64,000 nt of DNA from the NCBI RefSeq assembly GCF_025457425.1, contig NZ_JAMXIA010000001.1, positions 3,286,001 to 3,350,000 on the forward strand, read 5' to 3'. Made by a program: the position numbers and the translations under genes. Source of the stretch: Chryseobacterium foetidum. GTDB taxonomy: Bacteria > Bacteroidota > Bacteroidia > Flavobacteriales > Weeksellaceae. This document shows positions 50,741 to 57,958 of this stretch, in pieces. How positions within the stretch are numbered: position 1 is the stretch's first letter; each line of letters opens with the position of its first letter. The notes below the pieces were generated by a model. That model did not search any database, was not told where the DNA came from, and saw only the letters and a list, made by a program, of their open reading frames with translations.

Positions 50741-52420
50741 ATGAAAAAATTATTCTTAGCAGCGGTTTTTCTTACAGGTTTCACCATGTCTTATGCACAG
50801 GAAACTTCTGCAAAAGCGACAGATCCGAAATCGGATAAAGATCTGATGACCTGGTATCACAAAGATTTTGCTACCACAAAAGTATACGGAGTAAACACGG
50901 AGAACGCTTATAAATTTTTAGAATCTAAAGGTTTAAAGCCAAAAACAGTTATTGTTGGTGTTTTAGACAGTGGTGTACAGGTAGATCATCCGGGATTGGC
51001 AAAAAATATGTGGTCAAATCCAAATGAAGTTCCAAACAATGGTAAAGATGATGATAACAACGGTTACATCGATGATATCCACGGATGGAGTTTTATTGGA
51101 GGAAAAAATGGCGACATCGATGTAGACAATATGGAAGTAACACGTGTTGTTGCGAAATACAAACCGATTTTTGAAGGTGATGACTCCACTAGGAATAAAG
51201 CTAATCAGGCAAAAATGCCGGAAGAATTTGCAATGTACATGAAGTCAAAAGAAATGTACGGCAAAAAAAGTGTTGAAGGACAACAGAGCGTGAAATTATA
51301 TACTATGATTCAGGAATCAATTCCTACCATGGTAAAAATGCTGAATGGAAAGCCTTTCACTGCTGAAACGGTAAAAGCCATCAAACCGGCTGATCAAAAT
51401 GAAGCCAGAGCTTTACAGGTAATGACTCAGGTGGTGAATAATCCTGAATTTGCCGGAAAATCTGCAACAGATTTCGAAAAGACAATGAAAGAGCAGATGA
51501 AAGAAGCGCTAGACCATTTTACACCAATGGCGCAGCAGTACGATATTAATTTCGATCCAAGAAAAGAAATTGTAGGAGACAACTATGACGATTATTCTGA
51601 GAAAAAATATGGTAATAACCATTATGAAGGTCCTGATGCGACACACGGGACTCACGTTGCCGGCATTATCGCAGGTCTTCCTCAGGGAAAAGAAGTTCAG
51701 TACGGTGTGGCTTCGAAAGTAGCAAAAATTATGTCTGTACGTACAGTGCCAAACGGTGATGAAAGAGATAAGGATGTTGCCAATGCAATCAGATACGCAG
51801 TAGACAATGGAGCGAAAGTTCTGAATATGTCTTTCGGAAAGCCGGTTTCTCCAGGTAAGAATGTAGTTTGGGATGCTTTTAAATATGCTGAGGATAAAGG
51901 TGTTCTTTTGGTAAAAGCTGCAGGAAACGAAAATCAGGATGTTGCTGAGCACACAGCATACCCTACCAACTTTAAAAATGCTACAGACGCAGCGCCTTTC
52001 GTAAGCAATGTTTTGGTAGTGGGAGCTAGTACAAATGACAGTGCATCTCTAAGAGCTGGTTTCTCTAACTATAACAAAAAAATGGTCAACGTTTTTGCTC
52101 CGGGTCAGGAAATTTATTCTACAACTCCAAAAAATGAGTACCAGTATTTACAGGGAACTTCAATGGCTTCTCCGGTAGTTGCGGGAGCTGCAGCAGTACT
52201 TCTGGCTTACATGCCAAATCTTACACCAGCTCAGATCATTGAGTCTTTAACAAAGTCAAGCAACCTGAGTACAGTAGGTACTTTCGCAGATTATTCTCAG
52301 GCCGGAGGTGTTATCGATCTTAAAAAAGCCGCAGAATATGCATTCGCAAATTATTATAAAGGAAATACAGGTAAAGCAAGTAAGCCTGCCAAAGCTGCAA
52401 AAAAGGCAGTGAGAAAATAA
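50741..52420 (+). CDS. S8 family serine peptidase (subtilase)
   Basis: Secreted subtilisin-like protease, 559 residues. Signal peptide MKKLFLAAVFLTGFTMSYAQ. Catalytic triad Asp76 in VGVLDSGVQVDHPG, His302 in THGTHVAGI and Ser474 in QGTSMASPVVAGAA. The 225 residues between Asp and His include a helical insert (about 140-285), far longer than in subtilisin. The tail is basic and low-complexity (KASKPAKAAKKAVRK). No T9SS domain, so periplasmic or released another way. Confidence 0.94.
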   Translation: MKKLFLAAVFLTGFTMSYAQETSAKATDPKSDKDLMTWYHKDFATTKVYGVNTENAYKFLESKGLKPKTVIVGVLDSGVQVDHPGLAKNMWSNPNEVPNNGKDDDNNGYIDDIHGWSFIGGKNGDIDVDNMEVTRVVAKYKPIFEGDDSTRNKANQAKMPEEFAMYMKSKEMYGKKSVEGQQSVKLYTMIQESIPTMVKMLNGKPFTAETVKAIKPADQNEARALQVMTQVVNNPEFAGKSATDFEKTMKEQMKEALDHFTPMAQQYDINFDPRKEIVGDNYDDYSEKKYGNNHYEGPDATHGTHVAGIIAGLPQGKEVQYGVASKVAKIMSVRTVPNGDERDKDVANAIRYAVDNGAKVLNMSFGKPVSPGKNVVWDAFKYAEDKGVLLVKAAGNENQDVAEHTAYPTNFKNATDAAPFVSNVLVVGASTNDSASLRAGFSNYNKKMVNVFAPGQEIYSTTPKNEYQYLQGTSMASPVVAGAAAVLLAYMPNLTPAQIIESLTKSSNLSTVGTFADYSQAGGVIDLKKAAEYAFANYYKGNTGKASKPAKAAKKAVRK

Positions 52421-52441
52421 ACTTTAGCATTATACAACTTG

Positions 52442-52471
52442 AAAAGTCCGCAATTTTTTGCGGACTTTTTT
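52442..52471 (+). terminator. Subtilase gene terminator
   Basis: Perfect 12-bp stem AAAAGTCCGCAA / TTGCGGACTTTT with a TTTT loop and T run. Confidence 0.9.
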
Positions 52472-52539
52472 CATTTTTGTGGCATCTTGGCACACTTTTT
52501 TATGTCTTTAAATTTTTATTAAATAATTAAACAGAAATT

Positions 52540-53034
52540 ATGAAAAAGCTAGTATTAACGGGTTTTGTAGGCATTTCGCTTCTAAACCTTTCCTGCTCAG
52601 GAGTGAAGAATGCAGGAAACGCACAGCAAAACAGATCCGAATTTCTTAAAATGAAAGGTGATTATGATATTGTGAGTATAGATTATGACAAGAAATTCAA
52701 AATAAAACCTTTCGATGATGGTATTGATGCACAGTGCTTTGTAGGAAGTCACTGGAGGTTGATCCCAAATAATTATACCGGAGCTTATACCATCAATGGT
52801 GGCGGAAACTGTGGCGGTGGATTCACACAGCCTATTAAAATTGATGTAGTGAACGGATCTACTTTTAATTTCAAAAAGATCGCAGACGGTACCAAAGCTA
52901 AACAAAATACGGCTGGTTATACTTTAACGCTCGTAAAACAGGCTACAGACCAGTTTTCTTTAGAACAAAATATTCCTTTCGACGGTGAAAACGTAAGAGT
53001 TGTTTACAACTTCGAGAGAACAGGAATGAAATAA
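52540..53034 (+). CDS. Lipocalin-like lipoprotein
   Basis: 164 residues. Lipoprotein signal with Cys19 (SLLNLSC). The rest reads as an eight-strand beta barrel of lipocalin-like type: LKMKGDYDIVSIDYD near the start, FVGSHWRLIPNNYTGAYTI, FTQPIKIDVV and a final VRVVYNFERTG. The ligand is unknown and family placement is by pattern. It is 24 bases before an OmpA-family lipoprotein gene, probably one operon. Confidence 0.75.
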   Translation: MKKLVLTGFVGISLLNLSCSGVKNAGNAQQNRSEFLKMKGDYDIVSIDYDKKFKIKPFDDGIDAQCFVGSHWRLIPNNYTGAYTINGGGNCGGGFTQPIKIDVVNGSTFNFKKIADGTKAKQNTAGYTLTLVKQATDQFSLEQNIPFDGENVRVVYNFERTGMK

Positions 53035-53058
53035 TCAATTTTTTAAAACTTATTTGAA

Positions 53059-53748
53059 ATGAAATTTACAAAAACATATATCGCAGGCTTCTTTTTATCA
53101 TCAGCATTATTGCTTACAAGTTGTGAAGCTGTACAGAATTCTAACCACCAGCAAAGAGGTACCGCAGTAGGTGCTGCGTCTGGTGCCGTAATCGGTGGTA
53201 TCTTAGGAAACAATGTAGGGAAGGGTAAAAACGCCGCTCTCGGTGCTGTTTTAGGCGGTGTGATTGGTGGTGTTGCCGGTAACGTTATCGGTAATAAAAT
53301 GGATAAGCAGGCTAAAGAAATTAAAGATACTTTACCTGGTGCGGAAGTAGAAAGAGTAGGAGACGGTATTAAAATTACCCTTAATGAGAGCATTGTAACT
53401 TTCGCTTTTAACTCTTCAGATTTAACTTCAACTGCTAAAACAAACTTAGATAAACTGGTAACGGTTCTGAAAAACAATCCAGATACAAACATCAATATTT
53501 ACGGTCACACAGACAGCGTAGGTTCGGATGATTACAACCAGAAATTATCAGAAAGACGTGCCAATTCCGTGAAAGCTTATCTAAATGGAAAAGGTATCGC
53601 AACTGCAAGGCTATTTGCATTGGGTGAAGGTGAATCCAACCCTGTAGCAACCAATGATACAGATGCAGGCAGAGCACAAAACCGTAGAGTTGAATTTGCA
53701 ATTACTGCAAACGAAAAAATGATCAACGATGCAGCACAGGGTCAGTAA
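53059..53748 (+). CDS. OmpA family lipoprotein with glycine zipper
   Basis: 229 residues. Lipobox Cys22 (LLLTSC), a glycine-zipper segment (about residues 35-85: GAASGAVIGGILGNNVG, GAVLGGVIGGVAGNVIG), then an OmpA C-terminal peptidoglycan-binding domain with NIYGHTDSVGSDDYNQKLS, ERRANSVKAYL and AQNRRVEFAI. It resembles the YiaD/OmpA-like lipoprotein group. Likely tethers the outer membrane to peptidoglycan. Confidence 0.92.
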   Translation: MKFTKTYIAGFFLSSALLLTSCEAVQNSNHQQRGTAVGAASGAVIGGILGNNVGKGKNAALGAVLGGVIGGVAGNVIGNKMDKQAKEIKDTLPGAEVERVGDGIKITLNESIVTFAFNSSDLTSTAKTNLDKLVTVLKNNPDTNINIYGHTDSVGSDDYNQKLSERRANSVKAYLNGKGIATARLFALGEGESNPVATNDTDAGRAQNRRVEFAITANEKMINDAAQGQ

Positions 53749-53774
53749 TTTATTATTGATTTATTAAAATATCC

Positions 53775-53798
53775 AAACCGCTTTTATAGCGGTTTTTT
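53775..53798 (+). terminator. Terminator of the lipoprotein pair
   Basis: Perfect 8-bp stem AAACCGCT / AGCGGTTT, TTTAT loop, T run. Confidence 0.85.
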
Positions 53799-53811
53799 TG
53801 TGCAAAATCAT

Positions 53812-53819
53812 TATTTTTG
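53812..53819 (+). promoter_or_regulatory. -7 box TATTTTTG of the polyprenyl-pentose operon
   Basis: TATTTTTGCAG, the same core as at rpsA and rplS, ending 17 bases before the UbiA ATG. A TTG is 11 bases upstream, within the terminator tail. Confidence 0.5.
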
Positions 53820-53836
53820 CAGCTGATTACACATAA

Positions 53837-54724
53837 ATGAAACAATATTTAAAACTGCTTCGGGTAGAACAATGGGTTAAAAACCTATTTGTTTTTGTTC
53901 CACTCTTTTTTGCGGGTAAAGTTACCCAGACAGATCTTCTCCTCAAAAGTATTGTTGCTTTCATAGTTTTTTCGTTAGCTGCCAGTGTCGTTTACATCTT
54001 AAATGATTACAACGATATCGAAGCCGACAGAAAACATCCTGAAAAACGCAGAAGACCCCTGGCAAGCGGAGCTATTTCAAAGAAGCGGGCTTTGGTGATT
54101 TTAGCTGTTTTGGTTCTCATTAATGTGAGCTTTACTTTGGGCTCACAAATGTACTTTCAGGATAGCATGTGGAAATTCGCTGCCATTATTATGATTTATT
54201 TTCTGATGAATCTGGCTTATACTTTCAAATTGAAACATGTTCCCATCATCGATATTTTTATCATTGCAACAGGATTTGTTTTAAGAGTTCAGGCAGGCGG
54301 TTCCATCACAGGAATTAATATTTCGCAGTGGGCAGTGCTTCTTACATTTGTTCTCGCACTGGTTCTTGCCATCGGGAAAAGACGTGGAGAATTGATTAAC
54401 GCTCAGGTTTCAGGGAAAACCAGAAAAGCTTTAGACGGCTACAATGTGCAGTTTGCAGATATTGCATTGTCAATTTCAGTAACTTTGGCAATCATTTGTT
54501 ATCTGATGTTTACTCTTTCACCGGAAGTGCAGCAGAGATTTCACCCAAGGGTTTTTTATACCGTAATTTTTGTAGTTTTTGCTTTCTTAAGGTATCTTCA
54601 GCAGACATTGGTGTACAACCGTACAGAATCACCGACCAAAATTGTGTACCGTGACAGATATATCCAGGCAACGCTTTTATTGTGGGTCATTGCATTTTCA
54701 ATCCAAATTTATTTTAAAGAATGA
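53837..54724 (+). CDS. UbiA-family polyprenyl-phosphate phosphoribosyltransferase (DPPR synthase-like)
   Basis: 295 residues, about nine membrane segments. The Asp-rich motif reads NDYNDIEADRKHPEKRRRP, which matches the decaprenyl-phosphate phosphoribosyltransferase of mycobacteria (Rv3806c) better than ubiquinone or menaquinone prenyltransferases; the later DIFIIATGFVLRVQAGG also fits. Predicted reaction: polyprenyl phosphate plus PRPP gives polyprenyl-phosphoryl-5-phosphoribose at the inner membrane. Its stop overlaps the next ATG by 4 bases (ATGA). The following two genes are DprE1- and DprE2-like, which supports the call. Substrate chain length cannot be seen. Confidence 0.85.
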   Translation: MKQYLKLLRVEQWVKNLFVFVPLFFAGKVTQTDLLLKSIVAFIVFSLAASVVYILNDYNDIEADRKHPEKRRRPLASGAISKKRALVILAVLVLINVSFTLGSQMYFQDSMWKFAAIIMIYFLMNLAYTFKLKHVPIIDIFIIATGFVLRVQAGGSITGINISQWAVLLTFVLALVLAIGKRRGELINAQVSGKTRKALDGYNVQFADIALSISVTLAIICYLMFTLSPEVQQRFHPRVFYTVIFVVFAFLRYLQQTLVYNRTESPTKIVYRDRYIQATLLLWVIAFSIQIYFKE

Positions 54725-56043
54725 AACCGAATTTTGTTAAAAAAGTAACCAACTGGGGAAATTTTCCCGTGGTGGAAAAAGAAATGCGTTCGGAAGATCA
54801 GTATTCTAAAATAAAGGATTTTGTTTTAAATCACAATGAGATTATTGCCAGAGGAAATGGTCGTTGCTACGGCGATTCTTCATTGGCGGAAAGTATTTTT
54901 TCCACTAAAAAATTAAATAAATTCATCAGTTTCGACCGTTTAAACGGAATCATCGAATGTGAATCAGGCGTTCTTCTTTCTGACGTTCTGGAAATCTCTG
55001 TTCCGCAGGGGTATTTTCTTTACGTAACACCAGGAACCAAATTTATCTCTGTTGGAGGTGCTTTGGCGAGTGATGTTCATGGTAAAAATCATCATGCTGA
55101 AGGCTGTTTTTCTGAGTATGTCATCGATTTTAAACTGATGAATGAAAAAGGTGAAATCATCACCTGCTCACGGGAAGAAAATTCGGATAAATTCTGGGCA
55201 ACGATCGGCGGTATGGGCCTCACCGGAATTATTCTTTCCGTTAAATTTAAATTAAAAAATATTGAGTCCGCCTACATTCGTCAGGAAAGCATTAAAGCTG
55301 AAAATCTTGACGAAATTTTCCGTCTTTTCGAAGAAAGCGAAAGCTGGACGTACACCGTCGCGTGGATAGATTGTCTGCAAAAGGGAAAAGATCTTGGAAG
55401 AAGTATTATGATGCGCGGCGAACACGCTTTTCCTCATGAACTTCCTGAAAAACTGAAGAACAATCCTTTGCGGTTGAAAAAGAAATTTTCGCCAACTGTC
55501 CCTTTTTACTTTCCGGGATTTGCGCTGAATTCTTTGACAGTAAAAATTTTTAATTATCTCTACTATAAAAAACAGGCAAAAAAGGAAGTCAAAAATTTTA
55601 CAGATTACGATACATTTTTCTATCCGCTTGATTTTGTAAATGACTGGAATAAGATTTACGGAAAAAAAGGTTTCATCCAATACCAAATGATGATTCCCAA
55701 AGATAAAGGCAGAGAGGGGATGCAGAGAATTCTGGAGACGATTGCAAATTCGGGTAGCGGTTCTTTTTTAGCCGTTTTAAAACTTTACGGAAAAGAAAAC
55801 CCTGAAGCTTACAACTCGTTTCCTTTCGAAGGATATTCTTTGGCTTTGGATTTTAAAGTTGATAAAAATTTAAAAAAACTTATCGGTCAGCTGGATTCAA
55901 TTGTTGAAGAATATAATGGTAAAATTTATCTTACCAAAGACAGCATGAGCCGTTCTTCACTGACCAATTATCTTAAAAATGTTGAAAATCCGAAGTTCAT
56001 TTCGCTTCAGCACAAAAGAATTTTAAACAATAATACAATATGA
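54721..56043 (+). CDS. DprE1-like FAD-dependent decaprenylphosphoryl-ribose 2'-oxidase homologue
   Basis: 440 residues, FAD-binding oxidoreductase of the VAO group. FAD-site motifs agree with M. tuberculosis DprE1 as I recall it: ARGNGRCYGDSSLAE, TPGTKFISVGGALASDVHGK with the HGKNHH run. Near the C-terminus GYSLALDF corresponds to GWNICVDF, so the Cys387 targeted by benzothiazinones is Ala375 here, while the active-site Lys418 is kept as Lys406 in LTKDS. Predicted to oxidise the 2'-OH of a lipid-linked ribose. Overlaps both neighbours by 4 bases. A sugar-lactone oxidase is the alternative, but context argues against it. Confidence 0.85.
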   Translation: MKPNFVKKVTNWGNFPVVEKEMRSEDQYSKIKDFVLNHNEIIARGNGRCYGDSSLAESIFSTKKLNKFISFDRLNGIIECESGVLLSDVLEISVPQGYFLYVTPGTKFISVGGALASDVHGKNHHAEGCFSEYVIDFKLMNEKGEIITCSREENSDKFWATIGGMGLTGIILSVKFKLKNIESAYIRQESIKAENLDEIFRLFEESESWTYTVAWIDCLQKGKDLGRSIMMRGEHAFPHELPEKLKNNPLRLKKKFSPTVPFYFPGFALNSLTVKIFNYLYYKKQAKKEVKNFTDYDTFFYPLDFVNDWNKIYGKKGFIQYQMMIPKDKGREGMQRILETIANSGSGSFLAVLKLYGKENPEAYNSFPFEGYSLALDFKVDKNLKKLIGQLDSIVEEYNGKIYLTKDSMSRSSLTNYLKNVENPKFISLQHKRILNNNTI

Positions 56044-56765
56044 TCGTTCTCGGAAGTACTTCAGAAGTAGCACAGGCATTTGTGGAAAAAGCACTTCAGG
56101 AAGGTGAAAAATTTGAAAAAATCTATCTTTTAACTTCGAGCCGGGAAGCTTCAGAAAGGTTTGCAAAGCATATTGACGTGAAATTTTTTCAGCAATCTGA
56201 AATTATTGAAATTGATCTTACAAAAGAAATAAATTATACAAAACTGGAGCAAATCAGTTCAAATCTATTATTTTGTGCAACAGGTTTTCTGGGCGAGGGT
56301 TCTGAGGAAGGACTTTATGACGATAAAAATACAGCAAGAATTATTGAAATCAATTATTCTAAACTGGTTCCGCTGATCAACTTTTTTGCACAGAAATTTG
56401 AAAGTAAAAGATCAGGAACAATCATCGGTCTGTCGTCTGTGGCAGGCGATCGCGGCAGACAAAGTAATTTTATCTACGGAAGTGCCAAAGCTGCTTTTAC
56501 AGCCTATCTGAGCGGCCTTAGAAATTATCTTTTCGAAAAGAAAGTTCATGTGATGACAGTAAAACCTGGTTTTATGGATACAAAGATGACAGAAGGTTTA
56601 CCGCTGAATCCTGCACTGACAGCTACGCCAAAACAAGCAGCAGATTGTATTTATAAAGCATTTAAAAAGCAAAAAAATTCTATTTATGTTTTGCCAATTT
56701 GGAGTGTTATCATGTTGATTATCAGAAATATTCCTGAATTTATATTTAAAAAACTGAAGTTGTAA
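56040..56765 (+). CDS. DprE2-like short-chain dehydrogenase/reductase
   Basis: 241 residues, SDR fold. The nucleotide-binding start MIVLGSTSEVAQAFVEKAL resembles the mycobacterial DprE2 start more than the classical TGxxxGxG. The catalytic core is IIGLSSVAGDRGRQSNFIYGSAKAAF with Ser, Tyr and Lys in place, then VKPGFMDTKMTEGLP. A C-terminal hydrophobic segment (WSVIMLIIRNIPEFIF) could anchor it to the membrane. Predicted partner of the DprE1-like enzyme: reduces the 2'-keto intermediate, turning ribose into arabinose. Confidence 0.85.
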   Translation: MIVLGSTSEVAQAFVEKALQEGEKFEKIYLLTSSREASERFAKHIDVKFFQQSEIIEIDLTKEINYTKLEQISSNLLFCATGFLGEGSEEGLYDDKNTARIIEINYSKLVPLINFFAQKFESKRSGTIIGLSSVAGDRGRQSNFIYGSAKAAFTAYLSGLRNYLFEKKVHVMTVKPGFMDTKMTEGLPLNPALTATPKQAADCIYKAFKKQKNSIYVLPIWSVIMLIIRNIPEFIFKKLKL

Positions 56766-56774
56766 AATTTTCTT

Positions 56775-56823
56775 ACTTTGTCAAAGCTTTACAACGCAAT
56801 AATTTTGCTTTGACAAAGTTTTA
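56775..56823 (+). terminator. Hairpin after the DprE2-like gene
   Basis: Perfect 13-bp stem ACTTTGTCAAAGC / GCTTTGACAAAGT with a long (19-base) loop and short T run. If it terminates, the HAD gene 68 bases downstream needs its own promoter. Confidence 0.55.
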
Positions 56824-56837
56824 AATAATAAGTATTA

Positions 56838-56890
56838 TATAACATCAGACATTAGACATCCATCATCCATCATCCAACATCCAGCTACAA
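56838..56890. repeat. CATCCATCATCCAACATCC-type tract before the HAD gene
   Basis: Imperfect 7-10 base units (ACATCAG, ACATTAG, ACATCC, ATCATCC, ATCCAACATCC) ending at the next start codon. Confidence 0.65.
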
Positions 56891-57478
56891 ATGAAAAAAC
56901 TGTATTGTTTCGATTTCGACGGTACCATTACGTATAAAGATACCATGTTTATGTATCTTAAATTCTATGATTCTGCTAAATTTCGCATACAGTTTTTAAG
57001 ACATATTCCGCTTTTTGTTTTGCTTAAACTGAAACTTGCTGAAACCGAAAAGGTGAAAAAAAGTTTCATCGGATCGATTTTAAAAGGTCAGGATGAAACC
57101 AAAATAAAAGAAAAATCCAAACAGTTTTTTGAGGCTCACTACCCGAAAATCGTTAGGGAAAATGCATTGGATTTCATTAAAAATATCGACAAAGAAACCA
57201 CTGAAAGTTTTTTGGTAACAGCTTCTCTCGATATTTGGGCACAGCCATTTGCCGAAGCTTTCAAAATGAAATTGATTTCTACAAAAGCAGAGTTTAAAGA
57301 CGGTGTTTTTACAGGAAATTTTATCGGCAAAAACTGCAATAAAGCAGAAAAACTGGAACGAATAAAAAAAGAAATTTCAGACGAAAAGTTCGATAAAATC
57401 ATAGCTTTCGGAGATACTTCAGGCGACCGTCCGATGTTGAACTGGGCAAATGAAGGTCATTACCGATTTTTTCATTAA
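56891..57478 (+). CDS. HAD-IB family phosphatase
   Basis: 195 residues. HAD motifs: CFDFDGTITYKDT with nucleophile Asp8 and Asp10, motif II Thr/Ser in LVTASLD, and motif IV FGDTSGDRPML. The HAD-IB cap is helical (YLKFYDSAKFRIQFLRHIP). It resembles phosphoserine phosphatase-like proteins but lacks a clear serine-specific signature. Position next to the DprE-like operon suggests it may remove the 5-phosphate from polyprenyl-phosphoryl-5-phosphoribose, the step assigned to a different phosphatase family in mycobacteria. That is inference from position. Confidence 0.85.
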   Translation: MKKLYCFDFDGTITYKDTMFMYLKFYDSAKFRIQFLRHIPLFVLLKLKLAETEKVKKSFIGSILKGQDETKIKEKSKQFFEAHYPKIVRENALDFIKNIDKETTESFLVTASLDIWAQPFAEAFKMKLISTKAEFKDGVFTGNFIGKNCNKAEKLERIKKEISDEKFDKIIAFGDTSGDRPMLNWANEGHYRFFH

Positions 57479-57502
57479 TTTTGAGTCATCAAAACCGAAT
57501 CA

Positions 57503-57958
57503 ATGAACAAGTTGCTTTTTTTGTGTCTGGCTTTCATTTTAAGCTGTAAAACAAATGTTTCAGATAAACCTTATCAGGATTTAAAACCTAATATTTTAAT
57601 AACCTCTTCGCAGGGCGGTGCCGAATCTGAAGGGTTTGTTATCCTTAAAGACCAACAGCAATTGTTGGCCGAAGTCGCAAAAAGAAATACCGTCGAAGAC
57701 GGCGACAAGCCTGGCTATCCCGCAATTTCAGATAAAAACAAAATCATTATTTACGATTTGGGAAGTTTCAGTTCCGGTGATCACAGAATTACAGAAATTA
57801 AAAAGGCCTCAGTCGAAAATAACGTTTTAACCCTTGAAGTTCCAGAATACAAATCCGGTGGAATGGAAATTATGATGATCTCGAATCCTTGGATGCTTGT
57901 TTCTGTGCCTTCAGATAAACCTTTTACCTCAGTTAAACTTACATATTCCAAATTATAA
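57503..57958 (+). CDS. Lipoprotein, PrcB-like fold possible
   Basis: 151 residues. Lipobox Cys15 (AFILSC). The body (FVILKDQQQLLAEV, AISDKNKIIIYDLGSFSSGDHRITEI, NVLTLEVPEYKSGGMEIMMISNPWMLVSVP) resembles the small PrcB/protease-complex-type beta domain, which usually contains a G-x-H/Y strand and a final VSVP strand. Weak resemblance; function not recognised. Its TAA shares one base with the ATG of the cysteine desulfurase, so the two are translationally coupled. Confidence 0.7.
   Translation: MNKLLFLCLAFILSCKTNVSDKPYQDLKPNILITSSQGGAESEGFVILKDQQQLLAEVAKRNTVEDGDKPGYPAISDKNKIIIYDLGSFSSGDHRITEIKKASVENNVLTLEVPEYKSGGMEIMMISNPWMLVSVPSDKPFTSVKLTYSKL

Noticed and set aside
54721..56043. Annotation as L-gulonolactone or sugar-lactone oxidase
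   Set aside because: The HGKNHH stretch, the LTKDS Lys and the UbiA and SDR neighbours point to a DprE1-like enzyme.
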